Shown in pieces: positions 18,011 to 30,315 of a stretch of DNA of 64,000 bases (position 1 is its first letter; each line of letters opens with the position of its first letter). The position numbers and the translations under genes are program-made. Under the pieces are notes generated by a model. It saw only the letters and a program-made list of their open reading frames with translations, did no database searches and was not told the origin of the DNA. The DNA comes from an uncultured Pseudomonadales bacterium (GTDB lineage Bacteria; Pseudomonadota; Gammaproteobacteria; Pseudomonadales; Cellvibrionaceae): NCBI GenBank assembly GCA_947494095.1, contig CANLTI010000009.1, forward strand, positions 35,287 to 99,286, read 5' to 3'.

Positions 18011-18021
18011 TATAGAGTGTC

Positions 18022-19497
<1,476 letters not shown>

Positions 19498-19506
19498 TTA
19501 GCGAAA

Positions 19507-19542
19507 GAGCCAGGATGCTCGGGTGTGCGTCCCGCCTGGCTC
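19507..19542 (-). promoter_or_regulatory. Hairpin in the sucB-lpd intergenic region
   Basis: Perfect 8-base outer arms (GAGCCAGG / CCTGGCTC) enclose an inner CGGG/CCCG stem. On the transcribed (minus) strand it lies after sucB and ahead of lpd, with only three T bases after it. It may weakly attenuate readthrough or protect the sucAB mRNA end. Confidence 0.5.
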
Positions 19543-19595
19543 AAACTAAATTTAAAGTAATTGTACTTTTAAGAGATAAAAGATGGGCTTGAGGG

Positions 19596-20804
19596 TTAAA
19601 CCTCAAGCAACATGCGTGCAGGGTCTTCAATCATATCTTTGATCGCTACCAAGAACTGTACAGCCTCTTTACCATCGATTAAGCGATGATCATAAGAAAG
19701 TGCAAGGTACATCATCGGTAAGATTTCGACTTTACCGTCAACGGCCATGGGGCGCTCTTGGATTTTGTGCATACCTAAAATAGCCGCTTGTGGCGGGTTA
19801 AGAATAGGTGTGGACATCAACGAACCAAAGACACCACCATTAGTAATGGTGAAAGTGCCGCCAGTCATCTCTTCCATGCTGAGTTTGCCATCTTTGGCGC
19901 GCATACCAAAGTCACGGATGGTGTTTTCGACATCGGCAATACCCATGTTTTCGGCATTACGTAACACGGGTACAACTAAGCCTTTAGGGGTCGAAACTGC
20001 CACGCCAATATCTTGATAACCGTGGTAGACAATATCACTACCGTCCATGCTAGCATTTACGGCGGGTATACGGCGCAGCGCTTCAACGGCGGCTTTAACA
20101 AAAAAGCCCATAAAGCCTAAGCGACTGCCGTTGTGTACTTTCTCGAAATGATCTTTGTATTTCTTACGCAGATCCATAATCGGTTTCATGTTCACTTCAT
20201 TAAAAGTGGTGAGCATGGCACTGTTTTGTGAAGCATCTAGCAAACGCTCGGCAATGCGCGCGCGTAAGCGAGTCATAGGAACGCGCTTTTCAACACGCCC
20301 GTCATCACTGACATTCACAGAGATATTCGTATTTGAAGCAGCTGGCGCTACCGGTGCTGATTTGGCAGCAACGGGTGCATTTAGCACATCTTCTTTAGTG
20401 ATGCGGCCATCTTTCCCCGTGCCCTTAACGCTGGCCAAATCGACACCTTTCTCGGAGGCAATTTTTTTGGCGGCTGGGTTAACGAGGCTCTCGGTATTTG
20501 AGGCCTCAGCGGTGGCTGGCTTGTCGCTAGCTTCTTTAGGTGCGTCAGCCGTTGGTGCCGCCGTGGCACCGGCTTCAAAGTGTGCAATGACCTCATTGCT
20601 GAGGATGATTTCACCTTCACCTTTAATGATGTCTTTTAGCATGCCATCGGCAGGGGCAACAACTTCGAGTACGACTTTGTCTGTTTCAATATCTACAATC
20701 AGCTCGTCGCGCGTCACGGCTTCGCCTGGTTGTTTGTGCCAAGTGGCGATGCTGCCATCTTGAACAGACTCGGGGAATGTCGGGGCTTTGATTTCTATGG
20801 TCAT
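19596..20804 (-). CDS. sucB: 2-oxoglutarate dehydrogenase E2 (dihydrolipoyl succinyltransferase)
   Basis: Core of the 2-oxoglutarate dehydrogenase complex; transfers the succinyl group from lipoamide to CoA. The 402 aa protein has one lipoyl domain (lipoyl Lys43 in [11 protein letters not shown]), an Ala/Pro-rich linker, a peripheral subunit-binding domain (about 108-143, [14 protein letters not shown]) and the catalytic domain with the His-Asp motif in [15 protein letters not shown] near the C-terminus. It follows sucA after 99 bp on the same strand. Confidence 0.98.
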   Translation of the reverse strand: MTIEIKAPTFPESVQDGSIATWHKQPGEAVTRDELIVDIETDKVVLEVVAPADGMLKDIIKGEGEIILSNEVIAHFEAGATAAPTADAPKEASDKPATAEASNTESLVNPAAKKIASEKGVDLASVKGTGKDGRITKEDVLNAPVAAKSAPVAPAASNTNISVNVSDDGRVEKRVPMTRLRARIAERLLDASQNSAMLTTFNEVNMKPIMDLRKKYKDHFEKVHNGSRLGFMGFFVKAAVEALRRIPAVNASMDGSDIVYHGYQDIGVAVSTPKGLVVPVLRNAENMGIADVENTIRDFGMRAKDGKLSMEEMTGGTFTITNGGVFGSLMSTPILNPPQAAILGMHKIQERPMAVDGKVEILPMMYLALSYDHRLIDGKEAVQFLVAIKDMIEDPARMLLEV

Positions 20805-20903
20805 TCCAATATGGTCCTTTAGTTAGGCTCTTTCATATAGCGTTTATTGTGAGCGATCTAAGTTATGTAAAAATATGTATGAGCAAAAATACAGTATTAA
20901 GCG

Positions 20904-23744
20904 CTAAACAGTGACATCTAGCGCGGCATTGATAAATCTATTTTGTTCTTCAAGATGCGTTGAAAAATAACCCGCTGCCGGTGCCGATGAAGGCGAGCGA
21001 CCAGCATAGCGTAAGAAGGCATCGTTATTCACGCCACCTAAAGCTTCACGCATGCGATGCTGGTTCGAGTTCCATGCGCCTTGGTTCATGGGTTCTTCTT
21101 GACACCAAATAATATCGGTGACATTGGCAAAGGGTTCAAGTGCTTTTTGCAGTTCTTCTTGTGGGAAGGGGTAAAGTTGCTCAATACGAATTAATGCTAC
21201 ATTTTTTTGCTCGCGCTCTAGGCGTGCTTCGAGTAAATGGTAATACACCTTACCGCTACATAAGACAACACGGCGCGCGTCTTCGCTGGTGATGACATCA
21301 TCGCCAATCACATTCTGGAAGCTACCATTAGCAAGCTCTTCCAAGGTTGATGTAGCAAGCTTGTGGCGCAAGATCCATTTTGGGCTCATAACAACTAGCG
21401 GTATACGCAGCGGACGAATCGCTTGTCGACGCAACATATGGAACACTTGTGCGGGTGTTGTGGGTATACAAACCTGAATGTTTTGCTCGGCACAAAGTTG
21501 CATAAAGCGCTCAAGCCTGGCAGAAGAGTGCTCAGGTCCTTGGCCTTCGTAGCCGTGAGGCAATAACATGGTTAGGCCAGATAAACGACCCCATTTGTGC
21601 TCGCCACTGGTAATAAATTGGTCAATAACGACTTGTGCGCCATTGGCAAAATCACCAAATTGCGCCTCCCAAATAACTAATGCATTGGGTTTGGTTGTCG
21701 AGTAGCCATACTCAAAAGCCAGTACGGCTTCTTCTGAGAGGTAGGAGTCGTAAATGTGTAAGTTAGGCTGATCTTTAGCAACATGCTTAAGCGGGATATA
21801 GCTTTCACCGTCTTTTTGATTGTGAATCACAGCATGACGATGCGAGAATGTACCTCGGCCGACATCTTGGCCGGTAATGCGAATAGCAATGCCTTCGGCT
21901 AGTAGTGATCCGTACGCTAAGATTTCGGCCATGCCCCAGTTTAAAGGGAGCGAGCCGGCAGCCATCTTGCGGCGATCTTCGTAAATTTTAGAGACTTGGC
22001 GCTGAACCACAATACCATCGGGAATATGAGTGATCGATTGCGCCAGTTCTTGTAGTTGCTTTAATTCGTAGCCGGTATGGGCTTGCTTTTCCCATGTGTG
22101 CCCAATGTAGGGGCTCCAGTCTACAAATAGTGACGAATCGGGCTCATTGACGAGGTCGCGTGTTACGTGCTCGCCGGCATCGAGTGCTGCGCGGTAATCG
22201 TTCATCATTTTAGCTGAGTCATCAGCGCTGTAAACGTTCTCGTTAGCGAGCTTCTCGGCGTACAGCGTACGCGTTGTTTTGTGTTTGCGAATAACAGAGT
22301 ACATTAACGGCTGAGTGGCTGATGGCTCGTCGGTTTCGTTGTGGCCGCGACGGCGGTAGCAAACCAAGTCAATCACAACGTCTTTTTTGAATTCATTGCG
22401 ATAATCAACGGCGAGGTTGGTGACAAAGGCTACAGCTTCGGGGTCATCGCCATTGACGTGGAAAATAGGCGCCTCGATCATCTTCGCAACATCTGTGCAG
22501 TAGCGCGTAGAGCGTGAGTCTTCTTTGAGGTTTGTTGTAAAGCCGACCTGGTTGTTGATCACAATATGAATGGTGCCGCCTGTTTTATAGGCGCGTGTTT
22601 GTGACATTTGGAAGGTTTCAAGAACAACACCTTGACCGGCAAAAGCTGCATCACCATGGATAACGACAGGTACAACAACGTTGCGTACATCATCGCGACG
22701 ACGATCTTGGCGCGCGCGTACAGAGCCCTCAACAACAGGCGATACAATTTCAAGATGTGAAGGGTTAAAGGCCAGTGCTAAATGAATCTCGCCGCCTGGC
22801 GTCATTACATTAGACGAGAACCCTTGGTGGTATTTAACGTCACCAGAGGTGTCAACGAGCTTTTTGCCTTCAAACTCTTCGAATAAGTCGGTTGGGTTTT
22901 TACCCAAAATATTCACAAGGGTATTTAAGCGGCCGCGGTGGGCCATACCCAGTACCATTTCTTTGGCGCCATGCGTACCAATACCTTTAATGAGTACGTC
23001 GAGCATGGGGATCAGGCTTTCGGCGCCTTCAAGGCCAAAGCGTTTGGTGCCGGGATATTTACTATCGAGATGACGCTCTAAGCCTTCGGCGGCGGTCAAT
23101 CGCTCGAGTAAATGAATACGTGCCTCAGCCGATAAGGCTGGTGTAGAGCGCACACTTTCTAAGCGCTGTAACAACCACTTGCGCTCGGTGTAATGGGTAA
23201 TGTGCATTACCTCTGTACCGATACTTGCGCAGTAGGTTTGATTGAGTGCCGTCAAAATATCGCGAAGCGGCGCTTCGGGTAAGCCTAGCGACAAATCACT
23301 GGTTTGGAAGACGACATCGAGGTCTGAGTTGTTCAGTCCATGAAATTGCAAGTCGAGCTCTTCAAGCTCAGTTGTTTCATTGCTGAGTCCCAGTGGGTCG
23401 AGTTGGGCTTTTTTGTGACCACTTAAGCGGTAGGCATTAATCAGTTGAACAACTTCAACCTGCTTGCGCTCATGAGTAATATTGCCGCTGCCAGAGCCAG
23501 GTGCTACCAGAGGGCGAGCTCGGTTTTTGCCGAGTAACTCAAAGTATTGAATGATTTCGGAGTGCGGAATGTCGGGGTTGACATTATTCGCTACGCGAGG
23601 GAGTTTATCGAAGTAATCACGCCACTTTTCATCGACTGAGTTAGGGTCGCGTAAATAGGACTCGTAGACCCCTTCAATATATTCGGCGTTGCCGCCAGAA
23701 ATATGAGAAGTGCTCCATAAAAGCTCCATGAGGCTCTGTTGCAT
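20904..23744 (-). CDS. sucA: 2-oxoglutarate dehydrogenase E1
   Basis: Thiamine-diphosphate enzyme that decarboxylates 2-oxoglutarate and succinylates the lipoyl group of SucB. The 946 aa protein has the usual length and order: an N-terminal region typical of the family (SGGNAEYIEGVYESYLRDP, about 17-35), the TPP region (GMAHRGRLNTLVNILGK near 265; GDAAFAGQGVV; NNQVGFTT) and the transketolase-like C-terminal half (GQDVGRGTFSHRHAV, EAQFGDFANGAQ, LLPHGYEGQGPEHSS). It is followed by sucB. Confidence 0.98.
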   Translation of the reverse strand: MQQSLMELLWSTSHISGGNAEYIEGVYESYLRDPNSVDEKWRDYFDKLPRVANNVNPDIPHSEIIQYFELLGKNRARPLVAPGSGSGNITHERKQVEVVQLINAYRLSGHKKAQLDPLGLSNETTELEELDLQFHGLNNSDLDVVFQTSDLSLGLPEAPLRDILTALNQTYCASIGTEVMHITHYTERKWLLQRLESVRSTPALSAEARIHLLERLTAAEGLERHLDSKYPGTKRFGLEGAESLIPMLDVLIKGIGTHGAKEMVLGMAHRGRLNTLVNILGKNPTDLFEEFEGKKLVDTSGDVKYHQGFSSNVMTPGGEIHLALAFNPSHLEIVSPVVEGSVRARQDRRRDDVRNVVVPVVIHGDAAFAGQGVVLETFQMSQTRAYKTGGTIHIVINNQVGFTTNLKEDSRSTRYCTDVAKMIEAPIFHVNGDDPEAVAFVTNLAVDYRNEFKKDVVIDLVCYRRRGHNETDEPSATQPLMYSVIRKHKTTRTLYAEKLANENVYSADDSAKMMNDYRAALDAGEHVTRDLVNEPDSSLFVDWSPYIGHTWEKQAHTGYELKQLQELAQSITHIPDGIVVQRQVSKIYEDRRKMAAGSLPLNWGMAEILAYGSLLAEGIAIRITGQDVGRGTFSHRHAVIHNQKDGESYIPLKHVAKDQPNLHIYDSYLSEEAVLAFEYGYSTTKPNALVIWEAQFGDFANGAQVVIDQFITSGEHKWGRLSGLTMLLPHGYEGQGPEHSSARLERFMQLCAEQNIQVCIPTTPAQVFHMLRRQAIRPLRIPLVVMSPKWILRHKLATSTLEELANGSFQNVIGDDVITSEDARRVVLCSGKVYYHLLEARLEREQKNVALIRIEQLYPFPQEELQKALEPFANVTDIIWCQEEPMNQGAWNSNQHRMREALGGVNNDAFLRYAGRSPSSAPAAGYFSTHLEEQNRFINAALDVTV

Positions 23745-23848
23745 TATTTGCCCACCATCACTAATGCCGCTGCTGTGCGGATGTTAATGCCTGCCATCTA
23801 ATGTGTTTGCAAACATCAACAGAATGTTATGCGGTTTTATCCGCTGTG

Positions 23849-23874
23849 AATAAGGGCTCAGATAAGCCCTTATT
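23849..23874. other. Inverted repeat between sdhB and sucA
   Basis: Perfect 10-base arms (AATAAGGGCT / AGCCCTTATT) with a six-base loop in the 214 bp between the sdhB stop and the sucA start. The T-rich flank is on the plus strand, so it is a poor terminator for the minus-strand sdh operon. It may be a processing or partial termination site. A smaller GCACGC/GCGTGC hairpin lies near 23935-23950, next to the sdhB stop. Confidence 0.45.
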
Positions 23875-23958
23875 TTATTTTTAAATTAATGTTACTAGTA
23901 TAGGCATAGCGGCTACCGCCTGCCTTAAGTACCTTGCACGCAAAGCGTGCGTGGCGCC

Positions 23959-24663
23959 TTAAGTCGCATTTTGTAATAACATATGCTTAATGTGGCCAAT
24001 CGCGCGGGTTGGGTTTAGGCCTTTCGGGCAAACCGCAACACAATTTTGGATGCCATGACAGCGAAAAACGCTGAAAGGGTCCGATAAACTACTTAAGCGC
24101 TCTTGGTCGGCATTATCACGGCTATCGGCTAAAAAGCGATAGGCTTGCAACAAGCCGGCTGGGCCAATAAATTTATCGGGGTTCCACCAAAACGATGGGC
24201 AACTGGTTGAGCAGCAAGCACACAAAATACACTCGTATAGCCCGTCAAGTTTTGCACGCTCTTCAGGTGACTGTAAGCGCTCAATGGCCGGTGCGGGTGT
24301 GTTGTTTTGTAAGTAGGGCTCAATTTTACTGTATTGCTCGTAAAATTGGGCCATATCAATGACAAGGTCGCGAATCACTGGCAAGCCTGGCAGCGGTCGT
24401 AAAACAAGCTTGTTGTTTTTAACGCATGCCGATAGCGGTGTAATGCAAGCTAAGCCATTTTTACCAGAAATGTTCATGCCGTCAGAGCCGCAAACGCCCT
24501 CGCGACATGATCGGCGATACGACAAGCTCGCGTCTTGCGCCTTAATCATCTCGAGAACATCAAGCACCATGACATCTTTACCGTCAGTGTCTACCTCATA
24601 GGTTTTCATGTAAGGCGCTTTGTCGGTTTCGGGGTTGTAGCGATATATTTCAACGTTTAACAT
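23959..24663 (-). CDS. sdhB: Succinate dehydrogenase iron-sulfur subunit
   Basis: Carries electrons from the SdhA flavin to quinone at the inner membrane. Three cysteine clusters are visible: CREGVCGSDGMNISGKNGLAC cut at RRSCREGVCGSDG (2Fe-2S), CILCACCSTSCP (4Fe-4S) and CHGIQNCVAVCPKGL (3Fe-4S). I place the start at the ATG at 24663 (234 aa), which has AAGGGG a few bases upstream and gives the usual N-terminus MLNVEIYRYNPE; an upstream ATG at 24699 would overlap sdhA and add 12 residues. Confidence 0.97.
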   Translation of the reverse strand: MLNVEIYRYNPETDKAPYMKTYEVDTDGKDVMVLDVLEMIKAQDASLSYRRSCREGVCGSDGMNISGKNGLACITPLSACVKNNKLVLRPLPGLPVIRDLVIDMAQFYEQYSKIEPYLQNNTPAPAIERLQSPEERAKLDGLYECILCACCSTSCPSFWWNPDKFIGPAGLLQAYRFLADSRDNADQERLSSLSDPFSVFRCHGIQNCVAVCPKGLNPTRAIGHIKHMLLQNAT

Positions 24664-24673
24664 TTGTGACCCC

Positions 24674-26446
24674 TTAATATGAGCGAACCGTTGGTTCAAA
24701 AGCGTTCATGGTTTTGGGCGCAAAGTTAACTGCGCGCTTGCCGACGCGTTTTTCGCTTGGAAAGTACAGCGAGTGGCACAACCAGTTTTCATCATCGCGC
24801 TCTTGGAAGTCGTCACGCGCATGTGCACCGCGCGACTCTTTACGCTCTTCGGCTGCGATGGCGGTAGCCTCGGCAACTTCGAGTAAGTTTTGTACTTCAA
24901 GCGCTTCGATACGGGCGGTGTTAAACGCGTTGCTCTTGTCTTCAAGCTTAATGTTACTGATGCGAGCGCGTAAGTCGGCAATCTTTTTGATGCCTTCTTG
25001 CATAAACTCACCCTTGCGGAATACGCCAAAGTGGTTTTGCATGACGGTTTGCAGCTCTTTGCGCAGGGCAGGAGCCGACTCACCATCATTGGTATTGTTT
25101 AAAGCGTTTAAGCGCGAGCTTGCAGCTTCAATATCGGTTTGTGATGCTTCGCGCAGTTCAATGCCTTCGCGCAGGGCTTTTTCTAGGTATAAACCTGCAG
25201 ATCGACCAAAAACAACAAGGTCGAGTAGCGAGTTACCGCCAAGGCGGTTAGCGCCGTGTACAGATACGCAAGCAACTTCACCCACCGCATAAAGGCCGTC
25301 AATGATTTTATCGTTGCCGTTGGCATCTTGCGTCATCGCTTGACCATTAATGTTAGTGGTCACGCCGCCCATCATGTAGTGACATGTAGGGACTACAGGG
25401 ATCGGGGCTTTTACGGGGTCAACATGCGCAAAGGTACGTGATAATTCTAAAATACCGGGCAACTTGGCATTGAGTGCTTTTTCGCCAAGGTGGTCAAGCT
25501 TAAGTAAAACGTGATCGCCGTCTGGGCCACAACCGCGGCCTTCAAGGATTTCTAATACCATAGAGCGAGCAACAACATCGCGGCCCGCAAGATCTTTGGC
25601 GTTAGGCGCGTAGCGCTCCATAAAGCGTTCGCCGTCTTTATTGACGAGGTAGCCGCCTTCGCCACGACAGCCCTCGGTGACGAGTGTGCCGGCACCATGA
25701 ATGCCCGTTGGATGAAACTGCCACATTTCAATGTCTTGCACTGGCGCGCCGGCGCGTAGCGCCATGCCAATACCGTCGCCGGTATTGATGTGTGCGTTGG
25801 TGGTTGAGGCGTAGATGCGGCCTGCACCGCCAGTTGCGAGCACGGTGGCCTTTGATTTAATGAAAACGGTTTCACCATCTTCAATATTAATGGCAATAAC
25901 GCCCACTACGGCACCGTCTTGGTTTTTAACAAGATCTACAGCAAACCATTCGTTAAAAAAGGTGGTGTTGCTTTTAATGTTTTGTTGGTAAAGCGTGTGC
26001 AAAAGGGCGTGACCGGTACGGTCAGCAGCAGCACAGGTGCGAGCTGCTTGGCCGCCACGACCAAAGTCTTTTGATTGGCCGCCAAAAGGACGCTGATAAA
26101 TACGGCCCTTTTCAGTGCGTGAAAAAGGCAGGCCCATATGCTCTAGTTCAAACACGGCCTCTGGGCCAACAGAGCACATGTATTCGATAGCGTCTTGGTC
26201 TCCGATATAGTCAGAGCCTTTAACGGTATCGTACATATGCCAGCGCCAATCATCGTTGGGATCGTCGCTCGCGATGGCGCAGGTGATACCGCCTTGCGCA
26301 GAAACAGTGTGTGATCGAGTGGGAAAGACTTTAGTAATTACTGCCGTTTTAAAACCCGATTGCGCCATTTGCAAAGCCGCGCGCATACCCGCGCCGCCGC
26401 CGCCAATAACGATGCCGTCAAAAGTGATTGTTCTCATAGTGCCCAT
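24674..26446 (-). CDS. sdhA: Succinate dehydrogenase flavoprotein subunit
   Basis: Oxidises succinate to fumarate in the TCA cycle and respiratory complex II. The 590 aa protein has the FAD motif [17 protein letters not shown], the flavin-linking His in [10 protein letters not shown] (about residues 44-53), catalytic segments QFHPTGI and the Arg/His-rich [19 protein letters not shown]. The ATG at 26446 has GGGAG upstream; an ATG three codons later is possible. It is three bases from sdhD. Confidence 0.98.
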   Translation of the reverse strand: MGTMRTITFDGIVIGGGGAGMRAALQMAQSGFKTAVITKVFPTRSHTVSAQGGITCAIASDDPNDDWRWHMYDTVKGSDYIGDQDAIEYMCSVGPEAVFELEHMGLPFSRTEKGRIYQRPFGGQSKDFGRGGQAARTCAAADRTGHALLHTLYQQNIKSNTTFFNEWFAVDLVKNQDGAVVGVIAINIEDGETVFIKSKATVLATGGAGRIYASTTNAHINTGDGIGMALRAGAPVQDIEMWQFHPTGIHGAGTLVTEGCRGEGGYLVNKDGERFMERYAPNAKDLAGRDVVARSMVLEILEGRGCGPDGDHVLLKLDHLGEKALNAKLPGILELSRTFAHVDPVKAPIPVVPTCHYMMGGVTTNINGQAMTQDANGNDKIIDGLYAVGEVACVSVHGANRLGGNSLLDLVVFGRSAGLYLEKALREGIELREASQTDIEAASSRLNALNNTNDGESAPALRKELQTVMQNHFGVFRKGEFMQEGIKKIADLRARISNIKLEDKSNAFNTARIEALEVQNLLEVAEATAIAAEERKESRGAHARDDFQERDDENWLCHSLYFPSEKRVGKRAVNFAPKTMNAFEPTVRSY

Positions 26447-26449
26447 TAT

Positions 26450-26830
26450 TTAGGCTCCCCACAAAATGTCGATACCCCAGACGAGGTAAGCGATGGTGAT
26501 GATTGCATATGTCAATAATACGAGTAAACGCAAGCTTAAGGCCTTGCTGCCAACCATGCGCGGAGTGAGGTAGTCAGTGACCACGCCCCACAGGCCAATC
26601 CAGCCGTGCGCCGCAATGCTTAGCAGTGCCAGTACGCTAAAAATGCGCATCCATAGCTGGCTAAACAAATTTTGCCACGTGGCGTAATCTACATCGGGCG
26701 TAGTGATAATAAAACCCGCCAAAAAGAGCGTATAAGCGGCTAAAATAACAGCGCTAACACGCTGAATAATCCAGTCAGAAACGCCATTGCGACCAAAGGT
26801 AGTGGCTTGTGTAACAACATGATTTACCAT
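26450..26830 (-). CDS. sdhD: Succinate dehydrogenase membrane anchor subunit SdhD
   Basis: Small membrane subunit that binds heme b and quinone together with SdhC. The 126 aa protein has three hydrophobic segments (about 25-45, 60-82, 95-120). The motif around residues 23-30 (IIQRVSAVILA) and the heme-ligand region SIAAHGWIGLWGVVTDY are typical. It overlaps sdhC by seven bases. Confidence 0.95.
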   Translation of the reverse strand: MVNHVVTQATTFGRNGVSDWIIQRVSAVILAAYTLFLAGFIITTPDVDYATWQNLFSQLWMRIFSVLALLSIAAHGWIGLWGVVTDYLTPRMVGSKALSLRLLVLLTYAIITIAYLVWGIDILWGA

Positions 26831-27201
26831 AGTAAAAAGCCTCCAATAGCAAGAATAGCTACAGCCGAGAGAACAATAACAATTTTAGCGCCGGTGCGCC
26901 CGCCTTCTAAGGTTTCGCCAATACCCATATCCATAATAAGGTGCCTAATGCCCGCAACTGTATGGTAAGCCAGTGCGGCCAATACGCCCCAAACAATGAA
27001 TAAGGCAATTGGGTGAGAGAGCGTTTGTTTAAGTTCGTTAAAGCTTTGCTCAGACGCTAAGCTGTTATCTAGCATCCAAAGTAAAACCAAAACACCGCCC
27101 AGCATAATAAGCCCAGATACCCGATGGGTAATGGACACAAGAGCAGTGACTGGAAGGGAGATTGTTGAGATGTCGAGATTGACTGGCCTGTCTTTTTTCA
27201 C
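26824..27201 (-). CDS. sdhC: Succinate dehydrogenase cytochrome b556 subunit SdhC
   Basis: Membrane anchor, 125 aa, with the family start MKKDRPVNLDIS, the conserved SITHRVSGLIML (about 23-34, quinone-site Ser and Arg) and the heme-ligand His in ALAYHTVAGIRHLIMDMG. Three membrane helices. It is the first gene of the sdhCDAB-sucAB series; the promoter must lie in the 700 bp shared with gltA. Confidence 0.96.
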   Translation of the reverse strand: MKKDRPVNLDISTISLPVTALVSITHRVSGLIMLGGVLVLLWMLDNSLASEQSFNELKQTLSHPIALFIVWGVLAALAYHTVAGIRHLIMDMGIGETLEGGRTGAKIVIVLSAVAILAIGGFLLW

Positions 27202-27915
27202 GTTCGTACCACGTTTTGTTAGTTAAAATGGTTGGTTTTGTGAATAAACATTATTTTTTAAATAACCCGAAGGTTGAAAATACTGAGTTTGTTATTACAC
27301 TCTGTGAGTGCGAAGCGTACTTTTTGGCTATCTATTATGCATCGCGTGCAGTCATTGAGTGTTTGGTAGGGCGCCAGCAATAAAATTAAGCCTTAAAACT
27401 GTACACAACTTTCCTTTATTGCTTTTAAAAGCCCTAAAAACGCGCAAGATTATAGAGACACACCATACAAATTACAAACAGACTTTCGCTTCTTGTATTG
27501 TTACTGTTCAGGACTGCAAATGGCTTTAAAGGCGAGACGTAAATAATCTTTACGAACTTTTATGGTGTCTTTTTGCATGCCCTTATTCAATTAAAGCAGA
27601 CAATTCCTTAGCTTGTATGATTAATTAGTTCCTATCAATGCGGGTTTTTCACTATACTAGGCGCCTTTAGTTTCGAAGTTGCAATACTCAACAGAACAAA
27701 AAGCGACACAGTTTAGGTTGATCTTATGAACGGATTGGCGCATAAAGCTGTTTAGTGGAATGAATCCCTTCGGCGTATTTTATTGCTTTAAGCGCAAATA
27801 AAAAATGAGCTTTAGTGTGGTTGATTGTATATTGTCTGTTTGGTGTATTCATTTCAGAAGTTATACACATTATTTTACTTTTTACTTAATGATAAATCAG
27901 TTACAGGAGTCGGGA
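27202..27915. promoter_or_regulatory. Divergent control region between sdhC and gltA
   Basis: 714 bp without a convincing gene. It must hold the divergent promoters for the sdh/suc operon and gltA. A TATACT at 27653 could be a -10 element for gltA, with only a weak -35. A GGAG at 27906 is the gltA ribosome binding site. An open frame from 27805 into gltA is only an upstream extension of that frame. No riboswitch or long inverted repeat was recognised. Confidence 0.55.
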
Positions 27916-29205
27916 ATGACTGAAAAGAAAGCACAACTGACCATCGAGGGTACCGATCTAGCGATTGAATTGCCCATTCGCTCTGGTACCGTTGGCCCAG
28001 ACGTCATTGATGTGGGCGCATTAACAAAGAATGGCTTTTTCACTTACGACCCCGGGTTTGTCTCTACTGCGGCTTGTGAATCGTCTATTACTTACATTGA
28101 CGGCGGTAAGGGCGTGCTTTTGCATCGCGGCTTCCCGATTGATGTATTGGCCGAAAACTCTAGCTATCTTGAAAGCTGCTACCTCTTACTGCACGGCGAG
28201 CTACCGACTGCTGAGCAATTTGAAGAGTTTGAAAGCGCTATCACGCATCACACCATGGTGCATGAGTCTATTCATCAGTTCTTTGAAGGCTTCCATCACA
28301 ACGCGCATCCAATGGCTAAAATGTGTGGCGCGGTAGGATCTTTGTCGGCGTTTTATCACGATGATTTAGATATCACCAATGAAAAGCACCGCATCACAGC
28401 AGCTTACAGGTTAGTAGCTAAAATGCCTACGCTGGCGGCTATGTGTTACAAGCATCATGTTGGACAGCCGTTTTTGTATCCCGATAACAGCCTGGGTTAC
28501 GCTGAAAACTTTTTACGCATGATGTTTGGCACCCCGTGTGAAGAGTATAAAGTGAACCCTGTGCTAGCTAAGGCTATGGATCGCATCTTTTTATTGCATG
28601 CCGATCACGAGCAAAACGCCTCAACGTCAACCGTGCGTTTAGCTGGTTCTTCTGGCGCTAATCCTTATGCGTGTATTGCTGCGGGTATTGCGACTTTATG
28701 GGGCCCAGCTCATGGCGGCGCCAATGAAGCCGTTTTGCAAATGCTAGAAGAAATTGGTGATGAAAGTAATATTGATGCTTACATTGCTAAAGCGAAAGAC
28801 AAAAACGACCCGTTCCGTTTGATGGGTTTTGGTCATCGAGTGTATAAAAACTTTGACCCACGCGCTAAAGTAATGAAGCAAACGTGTAGCGAAGTATTTG
28901 CAGAGCTCGGCGTAGAGAACGACCCTCTTTTACGTATTGCTAAGCGCTTAGAGCAAATTGCTCTAGAAGATCCATATTTTGTAGAGAAAAAACTGTATCC
29001 GAATGTCGATTTTTACTCGGGTATCATCATGAAGGCCATTGGTATTCCTACTGAAATGTTCACAGTGATATTTGCTGTTGGCCGTACCGTAGGTTGGATT
29101 GCGCATTGGCATGAAATGATTTCTCAGGGTACGCGTATTGGGCGTCCTCGTCAGCTGTATACCGGCTATGACGTACGCGAGTATGTTCCTGTAGAAAAAC
29201 GCTAA
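27916..29205 (+). CDS. gltA: Citrate synthase (type II)
   Basis: Condenses oxaloacetate and acetyl-CoA to citrate, the entry of the TCA cycle. The 429 aa protein has the hexameric gram-negative form: N-terminal beta domain ([17 protein letters not shown]), catalytic residues in [28 protein letters not shown] and [15 protein letters not shown] start it at the ATG at 27916, which has GGAG upstream; the frame stays open back to 27805 but that extension (37 residues) is not conserved. It is divergent from sdhC. Confidence 0.98.
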   Translation: MTEKKAQLTIEGTDLAIELPIRSGTVGPDVIDVGALTKNGFFTYDPGFVSTAACESSITYIDGGKGVLLHRGFPIDVLAENSSYLESCYLLLHGELPTAEQFEEFESAITHHTMVHESIHQFFEGFHHNAHPMAKMCGAVGSLSAFYHDDLDITNEKHRITAAYRLVAKMPTLAAMCYKHHVGQPFLYPDNSLGYAENFLRMMFGTPCEEYKVNPVLAKAMDRIFLLHADHEQNASTSTVRLAGSSGANPYACIAAGIATLWGPAHGGANEAVLQMLEEIGDESNIDAYIAKAKDKNDPFRLMGFGHRVYKNFDPRAKVMKQTCSEVFAELGVENDPLLRIAKRLEQIALEDPYFVEKKLYPNVDFYSGIIMKAIGIPTEMFTVIFAVGRTVGWIAHWHEMISQGTRIGRPRQLYTGYDVREYVPVEKR

Positions 29206-29227
29206 GCACTAAGGTGTGGCATAAAAA

Positions 29228-29250
29228 AGCGCTCATTGAGCGCTTTTTTT
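29228..29250 (+). terminator. Intrinsic terminator of gltA
   Basis: A 7-base stem (AGCGCTC / GAGCGCT) with a three-base loop followed by seven Ts, about 20 bases after the gltA stop. A-runs on the other side may allow bidirectional action. Confidence 0.9.
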
Positions 29251-29437
29251 ATGCCTGTTACTTTGTTAAGTGCTCTTAGTGTTAAAACACGTCATTGGGT
29301 GTGTTTTTGTCGGGCGAGGGCACTTAACATGCAATGAGGCTAAAGGACGCGTGTTACCCTAATACTCATTAACGCACACATATAGCTGTTGTTACTTGGC
29401 GTGTGCCATATTTAATTATTCAGTGGTTGGGAATGCT

Positions 29438-30277
29438 ATGAAGTCAACATTGCAGGATGTTTTAACACTAGAGCCTTTAGGGGCAGATGTTTTTCGCGCA
29501 ATACACCACAAAGAAAACTTCCAAAGTTCACTATTTGGCGGCCAAGTATTGGCGCAGTCGCTAATGGCCGCCGGTTTAACCGTTGATGGTAGTCGGCCGC
29601 ATTCGATGCATGCGTATTTTTTGCGTGCCGGTAGCAGCCAAGCGCCGGTCGATTATACCGTTGTGCGCAACCGTGACGGCCGCAGTTTTAGCCATCGTAC
29701 CGTCAATGCTGAGCAAAATGGCAAATTGATATTTACCGCTATGGTGTCATTTCATGGCGAGGATCAGGGTTTTGAGCATGCCGACTCTTGGCACCAAGAG
29801 CCCGCGAGGCCCGAGCTAGCTAAAGTGCAGGCTTCTCCCGAGTTAGCCCCAAACCAGCCTGAGCTCGAAGTTGATGCCTTTGCATTTTACCCCTTAACAA
29901 AAGGCATGCTATCTACTAGTAGCGAAAAAGAGGCCGCCACGTTATTTTGGATGCGTTGCGTAGAGCCCTTACTGGATACGCCGCTCATGCAAGCTTGCGC
30001 CTTGGCTTATGCCTCTGACTTTGGTTTGCTGGCAACCTCGCTCACAGCACACCCTGCATCATTGTTTAGTGGCGAGGTGATGGGCGCGAGTATCGATCAT
30101 GCGCTATGGTTTCATCGGCATGATTTTTCTTTGAATGATTGGTTGTTTTATGAAATTGATAGCCCTTGGGCTGGCAACGCAAGAGGGTTTTCGCGCGGTA
30201 AAATATTTAATGAGCAAGGTCAATTACTGGCCAGTTGTTCACAAGAAGGCCTTATTCGTCCAAAAACCACTCCCTAG
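29438..30277 (+). CDS. tesB: Acyl-CoA thioesterase II
   Basis: Hydrolyses medium and long acyl-CoAs. The 279 aa protein has two hot-dog domains with the TesB motifs LFGGQVLAQSL (near residue 33), HSMHAYFLRAGS and, in the C-terminal half, YASDFGLL, SIDHALWFH and the end SQEGLIR, which carries the catalytic Gln. The start is the ATG at 29438 rather than an upstream in-frame codon at 29396, because family members begin shortly before LTLEPLG. It stands alone between gltA and a repeat-rich gap. Confidence 0.95.
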   Translation: MKSTLQDVLTLEPLGADVFRAIHHKENFQSSLFGGQVLAQSLMAAGLTVDGSRPHSMHAYFLRAGSSQAPVDYTVVRNRDGRSFSHRTVNAEQNGKLIFTAMVSFHGEDQGFEHADSWHQEPARPELAKVQASPELAPNQPELEVDAFAFYPLTKGMLSTSSEKEAATLFWMRCVEPLLDTPLMQACALAYASDFGLLATSLTAHPASLFSGEVMGASIDHALWFHRHDFSLNDWLFYEIDSPWAGNARGFSRGKIFNEQGQLLASCSQEGLIRPKTTP

Positions 30278-30284
30278 GTGCGAC

Positions 30285-30315
30285 TAAGAGACGAGAAAAT
30301 AATAGTTTGTCCAAT
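30285..30315 (+). repeat. Partial left end of a MITE-like element
   Basis: About 31 bp (TAAGAGACGAGAAAAT then AATAGTTTGTCCAAT) that matches the left terminus of the element described at 30316, directly next to it. It looks like a decayed older copy beside or beneath a newer one. Confidence 0.6.

Noticed and set aside
20155..20763. A 202-codon plus-strand frame opposite sucB
   Set aside because: Antisense to the lipoyl and linker region of sucB; low-complexity Ser/Ala composition, no family resemblance.
27861..27869. TTATACACA, matching a DnaA box, upstream of gltA
   Set aside because: A single box with no cluster, no AT-rich unwinding region and no dnaA or dnaN nearby; chance is enough.
27805..27915. 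N-terminal extension of gltA
   Set aside because: The 37 extra codons are not conserved in citrate synthases and the ATG at 27916 has a clear ribosome binding site.
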